A DNA stretch of 64,000 nt. It comes from Nocardiopsis coralli. GTDB lineage: Bacteria; Actinomycetota; Actinomycetes; Streptosporangiales; Streptosporangiaceae. A model generated the notes under the pieces. The model was not told the origin of the DNA and ran no database searches. It worked only from the letters and a program-made list of their open reading frames with translations. Both the position numbers and the translations under genes were made by a program. The DNA is taken from positions 162,360-226,359 of the forward strand of contig NZ_JADBGI010000010.1 of NCBI RefSeq assembly GCF_014892575.1. Reading direction: 5' to 3'. Positions 48,776 to 57,245 of the stretch are shown in pieces (the first letter of the stretch is position 1; each line of letters begins with the position of its first letter).

Positions 48776-50485
48776 TCAGGCGGTGGGCAGGGCCCGTTCG
48801 GGGTCGGCGTTGCCCAGCAGCTCCTCGGCGTGGGCCCGGCCCAGCTCGGAGTCCTCCAGGCCGGCCAGCATCCGGGACAGCTCCCGCACCCGGCCGTCGC
48901 GGTCCAGGCGCACCACACCGCTCTCGGTGACCAGCCCTTCGGTGGACTTCTCCACCACCAGGTGCGCGTCGGCGAACGCGGCGACCTGCGGCAGGTGGGT
49001 GACCACGATGACCTGGGCGCGACGGGCCAGACGGGCCAGACGGCGGCCGATCTCGACCGCGGCCTTGCCGCCCACACCCGCGTCGACCTCGTCGAAGACG
49101 AACGTGGGCACGGGGTCGGCGCCGGCGAAGACGACCTCGATGGCCAGCATGACCCGCGAGAGTTCACCGCCCGAGGCACCCTTGTTCAGGGGCAGCGGGC
49201 GGGCGCTGGGGTGCGGGGCCAACAGGAGTTCGACCTCGTCGAGGCCGTGCGGTCCGAACTCCTCGCCGGTCGTGATGCGGACGCTGACACGCGCGTGCGG
49301 CATCGCGAGCGCGGTCAGCTCCTCGGTGACGGCGTCCCCGAACCGGTCGGCGGCCTCCTCGCGCAGCCGGGTCAGCTCCTGGGCCGACTCGGACATCGCG
49401 GTGTGCAGCTCCTCGGTCTCCGCGCGCAGCTGTTCGATGCGGTCGTCGTCGCCGTCCAGGTCGGCCAGGCGCTTGGCGGCGTTCTCCGACCACGCGAGCA
49501 CGTCGTCGGTGGTCTCGCCGTACTTGCGGCTCAATTGGGTCAGCAGCGCACGGCGTTCCTGGATCTCGGCCAGGCGGGCGGGGTCGGCGTCGACGGACTC
49601 GGCGTAGGAGGCCAGCTCGGTGGCGGCGTCGGTGAGGATGTAGGACGCCTCGTCCAGCCGGTCGCCGAGCGCGGCGAGCTCGGCGTCGTGCTCGCGCACC
49701 GCCGCGACCGCGCTCCGGGCCGACGACAACAGCGCGGCCACGTCGACCTCCACGTCCGAGGCGGGGTCGCCTGCCAGGGCCTCGTGGGCGGTGGTGGCCG
49801 CCATGCGCAGGCCGTCGGCGTGGGCCAGGCGGGTCTCCTCGGCCAGGAGTTCGGCGTCCTCACCCGGCTGGGGTTCGGCCGCGGCGATCTCCTCCACGCC
49901 GAACCGGAGCATGTCCGCCTCCTGGGCTCGCTCGCGGGCCCGCTCGACGATCTCCTCGAGTTCCCCGGCGAGCTCCCGGTGGCGCCGGTAGGCCGCGGCG
50001 TAGCGCTTGATCTCCTTGGCGAGCCCCTCCCCCGCGAAGCGGTCCAGGGCCGAACGCTGCCGGTCGGTGCGCAGCAGGCGCTGTTGGTCGGACTGACCGT
50101 GCACCGCCACGAGGTCGTCGGCGAGGTAGGACAGCAGGCTGACCGGGGCCGAACGCCCGCCCATCGTGGCCCGCGAACGCCCCTCGGAGGAGACCGCACG
50201 CGTCAGGATGAGTACGTCGTCGTCGATGTCGCCGCCTGCCTCGAAGACACGGGAGGCCACCCGGCCGTCCTCGGGAACCGTCAGGCGCCCCTCGACGGAG
50301 GCGCGCTCGGCCCCGGGCCGTACGCGCTGCGGATCGGCACGCCCCCCGAAGAGCAGACCGAGCCCGGTGACCACCATGGTCTTACCGGCGCCGGTCTCAC
50401 CCGTGACCACGGTCAGCCCCGGTGACAGCTCCAGAACGGCGTCGTCAATGACCCCGAGCCCCTGGATACGGACTTCTTCGAGCAC
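48776..50485 (-). CDS. recN: DNA repair protein RecN
   Basis: RecN is an SMC-like ATPase in double-strand break repair. The 569-residue protein has Walker A in VVTGETGAGKTMVVTGL, a long coiled-coil middle (about 160-370) and Walker B in VPTFVFDEVDAGVGGKAA. The GTG at 50485 has AGGAGAGG upstream; the longer frame from 50542 runs through the promoter. An inverted repeat rich in CGCGT lies upstream (about 50517-50540), of unknown meaning. Confidence 0.93.
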   Translation of the reverse strand: MLEEVRIQGLGVIDDAVLELSPGLTVVTGETGAGKTMVVTGLGLLFGGRADPQRVRPGAERASVEGRLTVPEDGRVASRVFEAGGDIDDDVLILTRAVSSEGRSRATMGGRSAPVSLLSYLADDLVAVHGQSDQQRLLRTDRQRSALDRFAGEGLAKEIKRYAAAYRRHRELAGELEEIVERARERAQEADMLRFGVEEIAAAEPQPGEDAELLAEETRLAHADGLRMAATTAHEALAGDPASDVEVDVAALLSSARSAVAAVREHDAELAALGDRLDEASYILTDAATELASYAESVDADPARLAEIQERRALLTQLSRKYGETTDDVLAWSENAAKRLADLDGDDDRIEQLRAETEELHTAMSESAQELTRLREEAADRFGDAVTEELTALAMPHARVSVRITTGEEFGPHGLDEVELLLAPHPSARPLPLNKGASGGELSRVMLAIEVVFAGADPVPTFVFDEVDAGVGGKAAVEIGRRLARLARRAQVIVVTHLPQVAAFADAHLVVEKSTEGLVTESGVVRLDRDGRVRELSRMLAGLEDSELGRAHAEELLGNADPERALPTA

Positions 50486-50566
50486 CGATCCCTCTCCTGA
50501 TTGTCGACGCCACTGTCCACGCGCGTACACACACGCGTGCACGGCGTGCCAGGGAGTGCTCCCCGG

Positions 50567-51493
50567 TCAGCGGCCGTGCTCACCCCTGCCGCGCCATCCG
50601 GCGACCGGCAGACCGAACTTGGCCACCAGTCGGTCCGTGAACGGGGCCCGGTGCAACCGGGCCAACCGGACCGGCGTATCGGCACGGGTGATCTCGATTC
50701 GTGCCCCTGCGGGCAATTCGACCATACGCCGTCCGTCGCACCACAGCACCCCAGGCACCGTCTCGGGCAGCACCTCGAAGGCCACCGGCGTGTGCGGACC
50801 GACCACGAGAGGCCGCGCGAACAGGGCATGTGCGCTCAGCGGCACCACGAGGAGGGCGTCCACGTCCGGCCAGACCACCGGGCCGCCGGCGGAGAACGCG
50901 TGCGCGGTCGAACCGGTGGGGGTCGCGCACACGACACCGTCGCACGCCCAGCGCGAGAGGGGACGGCCGTCGATCTCCAGTATGGTCTCCAGGACCCGCC
51001 GCGCGTCGCCCTTCTCCAAGGTCGCATCGTTGAGCGCCCAGGTCCGGGCCGACGGGGTGCCCTCGTTGCGGCCGTTGTGGAAGACCGCCACGTCCAGCGT
51101 CATGCGCTCCTCGACGGCGTAGTCGCGCTCGACCACACTGCGCACGGTCTCGCCGAGGTCCTCGCGTTCGGCCTCGGCCAGGAACCCCACGTGCCCGAGG
51201 TTCACGCCCAGCAGCGGCGCCCCGGCGGGGCGGGCCAGCTCGGCGGCGCGCAACAGGGTTCCGTCGCCGCCCAGGACCATGACGAGCTCGACCCCCCGCG
51301 CGGCATCGTCGTCCTCCACCGCCTCGACCGGGGTGAGCTCGAAACCGGCCTGGGCCAGCTCCTCCACCTCGTCCTTGAGCATGCGCACGTTCAGGCCCTC
51401 ACGGGTGAGGCTGTCGTGCACGAGCTGGGCGCTGCGCAGCGCCGCGGGCCGACCGGTATGGGCCAGCAGGAGAACACTGCGTCCCCTGGTCAT
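50567..51493 (-). CDS. nadK: NAD kinase
   Basis: NadK phosphorylates NAD to NADP. The 308-residue protein has the GGDGTLLRAAELA motif, GVNLGHVGFLAEAE and NDATLEKGDARRV, in the right order. It lies between tlyA and recN, the usual actinobacterial order. Confidence 0.94.
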   Translation of the reverse strand: MTRGRSVLLLAHTGRPAALRSAQLVHDSLTREGLNVRMLKDEVEELAQAGFELTPVEAVEDDDAARGVELVMVLGGDGTLLRAAELARPAGAPLLGVNLGHVGFLAEAEREDLGETVRSVVERDYAVEERMTLDVAVFHNGRNEGTPSARTWALNDATLEKGDARRVLETILEIDGRPLSRWACDGVVCATPTGSTAHAFSAGGPVVWPDVDALLVVPLSAHALFARPLVVGPHTPVAFEVLPETVPGVLWCDGRRMVELPAGARIEITRADTPVRLARLHRAPFTDRLVAKFGLPVAGWRGRGEHGR

Positions 51494-51635
51494 CGCCGTC
51501 CCCTCAACATTGTCTCCCTACGAGGGAGTGGTGCCCGCACCCGGGTCCCTCGGCCGGGACACGTTACCCAACCACCCGGGCGCGCTGCCACGCGGTCCGG
51601 ACGCGCCTGCGCGCGCCCCTGAAGGTCTGCCCGCC

Positions 51636-52436
51636 CTACCGAGGGCCCTCTTCGATGGCGCGGGCCAGCACGGCCGGGTCCAGGGGCCCGGCACCGGCAC
51701 GCATCCACAGGAAGTACTCGACGTTGCCCGAGGGTCCGGGCAGCGGGCTCGCCGCGACGTCGACCACACCGAGCCCCAGCGTGTGCGCGTGGTCGGCCAC
51801 GGAAGTGACGGCATCGGCCCGCATCTCGGGTTCGCGCACCACACCGCCGGCGCCCACACGTTCCTTGCCGACCTCGAACTGCGGCTTGACCATGAGCACG
51901 AAGTCGGCGTCGGGGTCGGCGCACTCGCGCAGCGGCCCGAGCACCAGCGTGAGTGAGATGAAGGACAGGTCACCCACGACCAGGTCGGGGCGGGGTTCAC
52001 CGATCTGTTCGGGGGTCAGCTCACGCACGTTCACACGTTCCATGACCCGGACCCGGTCGTTGCTGCGCAGGGCCCAGGCCAGCTGCCCGTACCCGACGTC
52101 GACCGCGGTCACCTGGGCGGCGTTGCGGCGCAGGAGCACGTCGGTGAACCCGCCGGTGGAGGCGCCGGCGTCCAGGGCCCGGCGGCCGGAGACGTCGAGT
52201 GAGAACGCGTCCAGGGCCCCGAGGAGTTTGTGGGCCCCGCGCGAGACGTAGGGGGGTTCGTCGGAAGGGGTGCGCACGACGATGGGCTGGTCGGTGCCGA
52301 CCTGGGAGGCGGCCTTGGAGGCCACCATCCCCGCGACCTTGACCGACCCGCTCTCGATGATCTCGGCCGCGTGACCGCGGGAACGGGCCAGCCCGCGGCG
52401 GACCAGTTCGGCGTCGAGCCGACTACGTTTTGCCAT
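51636..52436 (-). CDS. tlyA: TlyA-type rRNA 2'-O-methyltransferase / hemolysin A family
   Basis: The 266-residue protein has an S4 RNA-binding domain (residues 2-62, RLDAELVRRGLARSRGHA) and a FtsJ-like methyltransferase domain with the SAM loop DAGASTGGFTDVLLRRNA, GDLSFISLTL and MVKPQFEVGKER. In mycobacteria TlyA methylates 16S and 23S rRNA and sets capreomycin sensitivity. The ATG at 52436 was chosen over an in-frame start three codons upstream. Confidence 0.9.
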   Translation of the reverse strand: MAKRSRLDAELVRRGLARSRGHAAEIIESGSVKVAGMVASKAASQVGTDQPIVVRTPSDEPPYVSRGAHKLLGALDAFSLDVSGRRALDAGASTGGFTDVLLRRNAAQVTAVDVGYGQLAWALRSNDRVRVMERVNVRELTPEQIGEPRPDLVVGDLSFISLTLVLGPLRECADPDADFVLMVKPQFEVGKERVGAGGVVREPEMRADAVTSVADHAHTLGLGVVDVAASPLPGPSGNVEYFLWMRAGAGPLDPAVLARAIEEGPR

Positions 52437-52457
52437 GGTCAACAAGGATACCGGCGC

Positions 52458-52625
52458 TCACGGCGCGGTGTCGGTCCCCTGGTCCAGAGAGCCCAGCACC
52501 GCCGAGAGTTCCTGGTGGAGGCTGTCGAAGACCTCCACGTGCTCGGCGGTGGGGCGCTCGTCCAGCTCGGCGAGGCGTTCCTTGGTGGCCTCGAGCGTAC
52601 GTCGGGCCAACTCGGCGGGTTCCAT
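52458..52625 (-). CDS. Small acidic helical protein between tlyA and the BMFP-like gene
   Basis: This 55-residue protein begins MEPAELARRTLEATKERLAE and continues with further amphipathic helix; a coiled coil or helical hairpin is likely. It lies 21 bases upstream of tlyA on the same strand, with its own ATG at 52625 and a TGA at 52458. Codon use is like its neighbours. Small proteins at this place are seen next to tlyA in other actinobacteria, but I cannot name a function. Confidence 0.6.
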   Translation of the reverse strand: MEPAELARRTLEATKERLAELDERPTAEHVEVFDSLHQELSAVLGSLDQGTDTAP

Positions 52626-52694
52626 GACCTCTCCCCGATCTGCGGCTGCGGATCGACCCGACTGTATCGCCCGTGGGGCCGTGCGCGGCCGGTC

Positions 52695-53414
52695 CTACTT
52701 CTTGGTCTTGGCCTTGGTGGTGCGCTTGGCCGCCGGCTTGGCCTTGGTGGTCCTGCTCTTGGCGGGTTTGGAACCGGACCTGGCCTGGCCCGAGCCGGTG
52801 CCGCCGGAGGTCTTCGCCGGTGTCCCGGTGGTCTCGGCGTCGGCCTGAGGCGCCTCGTCGGTGGCCTGCTCGGTGTCGGTCCCGGCGTCGGCCTGCTCCG
52901 ACACCTCGGAGGCCTCCGGGACCGCAGGGGTCTCGGAGGCCTCGGGGGCCTCGTCCGCTGCGGTGTCCGGGGCCGGGGCGTCGGGGGTCTCCGGCCGGGG
53001 CTCGGTGACCGACTCGGAGGGCTGCGCGGTGGCGGAGGCGTCCACTGACAGTGCGCGCTCGACCGCGTGGCGGGCGGCCAGGCGGCGTTCCAGTTCGGCG
53101 ACCCGGCGGGACAGGCGCTCGTGCTCGCTGCGCGGAACCACGTCCATGGTCTCCAGCTGGCGGCCGACCTCCTCCCGCACCAGGTCGGCGATGGCGGCCC
53201 GGTTGGCCTGGCTGGTCTCGATGAGCTCACCGGCCAGCACCTGGATGCTCTGTCCCACCCGCGGGGCTGACTCGCCCTCGACCGGGGCGGCCGCGCCCGT
53301 GGACCGTCCGTCGCTGCGCAACAGCGCGCGGGCCGCGGCGACCGCGTCGCGGCGGGAGAGTTCGGTGAGGCCATTGGCGGCATCGAGATAGGTGCGTACC
53401 GCGTCGACGACCAT
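52695..53414 (-). CDS. Coiled-coil protein with lysine/alanine-rich tail (BMFP/UbiK-like)
   Basis: The protein has 239 residues from the ATG at 53414. The first 120 residues are helical, with the coiled-coil segment HERLSRRVAELERRLAARHA like the membrane-fusogenic BMFP family. The second half is a low-complexity acidic stretch rich in Ala, Glu, Pro and Thr, then a basic TTKAKPAAKRTTKAKTKK end resembling histone- or PhaF-like tails. DNA or polymer binding is possible. A frame extending to 53513 starts with non-protein-like sequence. Confidence 0.7.
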   Translation of the reverse strand: MVVDAVRTYLDAANGLTELSRRDAVAAARALLRSDGRSTGAAAPVEGESAPRVGQSIQVLAGELIETSQANRAAIADLVREEVGRQLETMDVVPRSEHERLSRRVAELERRLAARHAVERALSVDASATAQPSESVTEPRPETPDAPAPDTAADEAPEASETPAVPEASEVSEQADAGTDTEQATDEAPQADAETTGTPAKTSGGTGSGQARSGSKPAKSRTTKAKPAAKRTTKAKTKK

Positions 53415-53622
53415 GGTGGAGGTACTCCTTGGAGCGCGTGAGTTTGCAGGCAGGGTCACAGGGGCACGAGGAGCGGGGCGGAACTCGCGCGTTGACGGGG
53501 GATCCGGCCACAACGCTACCGGTGCGGCCGACGCCGCGGCACGGGATCCGCAGAGGTCTTCTGCTTCGTCACCTTGGCCACGGAAGACCCCCGTTTCACA
53601 CCGGTTGAGGCATCATGAGCCC

Positions 53623-53976
53623 ATGAGCAGCATCGACGCCTGCCTCGACGGCTTCGCCCTCATCAACCGGCGCATCCTCGAGCAGCCACGGCAGGAACGG
53701 GACCGCCGCATCGACGAACGCAGCGTCGCCGTGGTCGTGCCCGACCTGGACACCACGTTCCGGCTCCGTCTCACGCCCGAGGGCCTGGCCGACCTCACGC
53801 ACCACACCGGCGGGACGCACCTCTCCCCCGCGCAGGTCACCGTCACCGTGGGCGGTGACGACCTCGTCGCGATCGCGGAGGACCGCCTCAGCGCCAAACT
53901 CGCCCTGGCCACACGCCGTGTCAAGGTCAACGCGTCCCTGGGCGACCTGTTGCGTATGCGTTCGCTGCTCGGGTGA
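53623..53976 (+). CDS. SCP2-like sterol/lipid carrier domain protein
   Basis: This 117-residue protein starts at an ATG (53623). The pattern FRLRLTPEGLADL...HLSPAQVTVTVGGDDLVAIAE with the C-terminal KVNASLGDLLRMRSLL resembles the SCP2 fold. It is a plain single-domain carrier with no enzyme domain. It is followed 32 bases later by the DUF1015 gene. Confidence 0.65.
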   Translation: MSSIDACLDGFALINRRILEQPRQERDRRIDERSVAVVVPDLDTTFRLRLTPEGLADLTHHTGGTHLSPAQVTVTVGGDDLVAIAEDRLSAKLALATRRVKVNASLGDLLRMRSLLG

Positions 53977-54008
53977 GCACACCGTCCATGCCCGGGTACC
54001 GTTCTGGG

Positions 54009-55289
54009 ATGTCTGCCCACGCTCTCGATCTGGCCCCGTTCCGGGGTCTGCGTTACGCCGCTCCCGACGTCGACCGTTTCATCGACGACGGGTTCGACGT
54101 CTCCCGCCTCCTCGCACCGCCCTACGACGTCCCGGACGCGCGTGAGGCACGAGAGCTGCAGCGCTCCGACCCCCACAACGCCGCCCGCGTCACCTTGCCC
54201 TTCGAGCTGACCCGGGAGACGCATCCCCGGTACCGGGCCGCCGCGGCGTTGCTGCACCGGTGGGTGCGGGACGGGGTGCTCGCGCAGGACCCCGGGCCGG
54301 CGCTCTACGTCTACGAACAGATCACCCCGGACGGTGTGCGCCAACGCGGCCTCGTCGGGGCCCTGGACCTCGACTCGCCCGTCCGCCCCCACGAGGACGT
54401 GGCCGAGGCACCGGTCCAGGACCGTTTCCGGCTCATGCGCGCCGCCCGGGCCAACCTCGAGCCGATCTTCCTCGTCTACCGCGGTGCCGGCGGCGCGGCC
54501 TCCCGAGCTACCGAGGACCGGGGGCAGGAACCCCTGCTCACCACCCGCACAGGCGACGGAGCCGAGCACCGCCTGTGGGCGATCACCGACCCCTCGACCA
54601 TCGCCGACGTGCGCGCCGACCTCGCCGACCGCTCGGCCCTGATCGCCGACGGTCACCACCGCTACGCCGCCTACCGGCAGTTGCACCGCACCGAGTCGGA
54701 TTCCGGGTGGCGCCGCGGGCTGGCGCTGCTGGTGGACAGCGACACCCACCCGCCCCACCTGGGCGCGATCCACCGGGTCCTGCCCGGGACCGACCCCGGC
54801 CGTCTCCTGGATCTCGCCCGCGGGGTCGCCGAGGTCGAACCGGTCACCGCGCTCACAGCTCAGGACACCGAGGGACCGGCCGTGGTCCTGGCCGACCCCG
54901 ACGGGGGCGCCCACCTGGTGCACGGGTTCGACGAGGCGCTGCTGGCCGCGCGTATGCCGGGCCGGTCCGAGCGGTGGCGGAACCTGCCCACCTCCGTCCT
55001 GCACGAGGTCCTCCTGCCGTTGTGGGGCGTGGCCGAGGAGCGGGTGCGCATGGTGCACGACAGCCCGGACGAGGCCGTGGCGGCTGCACGAAGCGAGAGC
55101 GGAACCGCGGTGATCGTGCCATCGTTGTCCGTGGACCAGGTCTACGCCGTGGCCGACCACGGCGAGCTCACCCCCCGAAAGTCCACGTCCTTCGGCCCCA
55201 AACCCCGCACCGGCCTGGTCATGCGGCTGTTGGACCGACCCCCCGAGGAGCCATGGCCGACCGAACCCTCTGCACGCGGGCGTCGCTGA
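54009..55289 (+). CDS. DUF1015 family protein
   Basis: The 426-residue protein has the family order: PFRGLRYAAPD at the front, LAPPYDV, YVYEQITPDGVRQRGLVGAL, and the conserved IADGHHRYAAYRQL at about residue 220, then an end with YAVADHGELTPRKSTSFGPK. Function is unknown; the HH motif suggests an enzyme. The next gene starts inside its 3' end. Confidence 0.82.
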   Translation: MSAHALDLAPFRGLRYAAPDVDRFIDDGFDVSRLLAPPYDVPDAREARELQRSDPHNAARVTLPFELTRETHPRYRAAAALLHRWVRDGVLAQDPGPALYVYEQITPDGVRQRGLVGALDLDSPVRPHEDVAEAPVQDRFRLMRAARANLEPIFLVYRGAGGAASRATEDRGQEPLLTTRTGDGAEHRLWAITDPSTIADVRADLADRSALIADGHHRYAAYRQLHRTESDSGWRRGLALLVDSDTHPPHLGAIHRVLPGTDPGRLLDLARGVAEVEPVTALTAQDTEGPAVVLADPDGGAHLVHGFDEALLAARMPGRSERWRNLPTSVLHEVLLPLWGVAEERVRMVHDSPDEAVAAARSESGTAVIVPSLSVDQVYAVADHGELTPRKSTSFGPKPRTGLVMRLLDRPPEEPWPTEPSARGRR

Positions 55290-56056
55290 CCGCCGACCTG
55301 ACCCGCCTGGGGCTCGCCCCGGGCACAACCGTGCTCGTACACAGTTCGCTGAAATCGCTGGGATGGGTGTGCGGCGGGGCTCCCGCCGTGGTGCTGGCCC
55401 TGGCCGACGCGGTGGGCCCCGAGGGGACCGTGGTCGTGCCCACCCAGAGCGGCGAGTACTCCGACCCCGCCGGGTGGCAGAACCCGCCGGTACCCGAGTC
55501 GTGGTGGGAGACCATCCGTGAGCACATGCCCGCCTACGACCCCGCGGTGACGCCGACGGCCGGGATGGGGCGGGTGGCCGACCAGCTGCGGACCTGGCCC
55601 GGGGCCGTGCGCAGCGCCCACCCGCAGGTCTCCTTCGCGGCGCTCGGGGCCCGGGCGCGCGAGCTCATGGAGCCCCACCCGCTGGACGACGGCCTGGGCC
55701 CGGATTCGCCGCTGGGGCGTATGGCCGGGTCCGGCGCACAGGTGCTCTTCCTCGGCACCGGGTACGCCACGTGCACGGCGTTCCACCTCGCCGAGTACCG
55801 GCTGCCCGTCACCCCGCGCATGACCTGCGGTGCCCCGGTGCGCGACGCCTCCGGGGAGCGGGTGTGGCAGCAGTACACCGACGTGGCGCTGGACGAGCGG
55901 GACTTCACCGGTATCGGCATGGCCCTCGAACGGGCACGGCACGTCACCGTGGGCCCGGTGGGTACGGCCACGGCACGATTGTTCCCCATGGGCGAGGCCG
56001 TTGACTTCGCCACCGGGTGGATGCGGCGCCACCGCACCGTGCCGAAGCCGTCCTGA
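55253..56056 (+). CDS. AAC(3)-family aminoglycoside N-acetyltransferase-like protein
   Basis: The 267-residue protein starts at an ATG behind GAGGAG and overlaps the DUF1015 gene by 37 bases. Family marks are VLVHSSLKSLGWVCGG, GTVVVPTQSG, TAGMGRVADQLRTWPGAVRS, HPQVSFAALG and GTGYATCTAFHLAEYR. These match the AAC(3) antibiotic acetyltransferase fold. In a housekeeping cluster it may act on another small amine; resistance cannot be inferred. Confidence 0.82.
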   Translation: MADRTLCTRASLTADLTRLGLAPGTTVLVHSSLKSLGWVCGGAPAVVLALADAVGPEGTVVVPTQSGEYSDPAGWQNPPVPESWWETIREHMPAYDPAVTPTAGMGRVADQLRTWPGAVRSAHPQVSFAALGARARELMEPHPLDDGLGPDSPLGRMAGSGAQVLFLGTGYATCTAFHLAEYRLPVTPRMTCGAPVRDASGERVWQQYTDVALDERDFTGIGMALERARHVTVGPVGTATARLFPMGEAVDFATGWMRRHRTVPKPS

Positions 56057-56155
56057 GCCGCGCCCGTGCGACACAGCCCACCCCGTCCGGGACCATCCGC
56101 GAGCCGCCGGATCCGGGTGCTGCCCATAACCTGGGGGACGTCCCCTGCCACCACC

Positions 56156-57184
56156 ATGATGAACGGGTCCGCCTCCATGACGCTGCGCGCCTCCGAACGT
56201 CCCCTCGACGAGATCCACGACGCGATGCTCCTGGACCTGGACGGTGTGGTCTACGTCGGCCCGAACGCCGTTCCCGCGGCGCCGGGGGCGGTCGGCAAGG
56301 CCCGCGCAGCCGGCGCGAAGGTGGCGTTCGTGACCAACAACGCCGGGCGCACCCCCGGGCGCATCGCCGACCACCTCACCGACCTCGGTGTGGAGGCCGT
56401 TCCGCGGGACGTGGTCACCTCCGCCGAGGCCGCCGCCCGGCTCATCGCGGAGCGTTACCCGGAGGGCTCGGAGGTCCTCGTCATCGGCGACACCGGTCTG
56501 CGCCAGGCCGTGCGCCGCAGTGGGATGCGCCCGGTCACGGTCGATTCCGGATCGGTCGTCGCCGTCGTACAGGGGTACTCGCGATCCATGGCGCGCGACC
56601 TGCTCGACCAGGGGGTGCTCGCCGTCGCGCGCGGTGCGTTCTTCGTCGCCAGCAACGCCGACGCCACCGCCCCGAGCGAGTGGGGCAACACCCCCGCCAA
56701 CGGGGCGTTCGTCCAGGTGATCCGACACGCCACCGGGGTGGACCCGGTCGTGGCCGGCAAGCCGATGCGCCCGCTGCACCAGGAGGGCATGCTGCGCACG
56801 GGTGCCCGCAACCCGCTCATCGTCGGCGACCGTCTCGACACCGACATCGAGGGCGCCGTCACCCACGGGGCCGCCGGCATGCTCGTGCTGTCGGGGGTGG
56901 CCACGCCCGCCGAGGTGCTGGCGGCACCCGAGCACCGGCGCCCGCACTACCTGGCCTGGGACGTCTCCGGCATGAACAAGGCCCACCCGGCGGTGGAGCA
57001 CGAGGGTGCCACCGCGCGCTGCCGGGGCTGGGCCGTCACGGTCGACGGTTCCGGAGTGGCGCTCTCCGGGGCCGGGGAGCGCCTGGACGGCCTGCGTGCG
57101 CTGTGCGCGGCCGTGTGGGGCCACCCCGGCGTCGATCCCGCCGGCCCGAGCGTGCAGGAAGCGCTGTCCCGCCTCGGTTGGTGA
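56156..57184 (+). CDS. HAD-IIA phosphatase (NagD-like)
   Basis: The protein has about 342 residues with the HAD motif I DLDGVVYVGPNAV (nucleophile Asp), motif II VTNNAGRTP, GKPMRPLHQE with the motif III lysine, and motif IV VGDRLDTDIEGA. A dephosphorylating enzyme of sugar phosphates or nucleotides is likely. Start codons at 56156, 56159 and 56177 are possible; none has a strong ribosome site. Confidence 0.85.
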   Translation: MMNGSASMTLRASERPLDEIHDAMLLDLDGVVYVGPNAVPAAPGAVGKARAAGAKVAFVTNNAGRTPGRIADHLTDLGVEAVPRDVVTSAEAAARLIAERYPEGSEVLVIGDTGLRQAVRRSGMRPVTVDSGSVVAVVQGYSRSMARDLLDQGVLAVARGAFFVASNADATAPSEWGNTPANGAFVQVIRHATGVDPVVAGKPMRPLHQEGMLRTGARNPLIVGDRLDTDIEGAVTHGAAGMLVLSGVATPAEVLAAPEHRRPHYLAWDVSGMNKAHPAVEHEGATARCRGWAVTVDGSGVALSGAGERLDGLRALCAAVWGHPGVDPAGPSVQEALSRLGW

Positions 57185-57245
57185 GCCCCGCCGACGCCGC
57201 AGGCGTTCGAGCAGGAACCTGAGCACCGCCGTGTACGCGGACATG

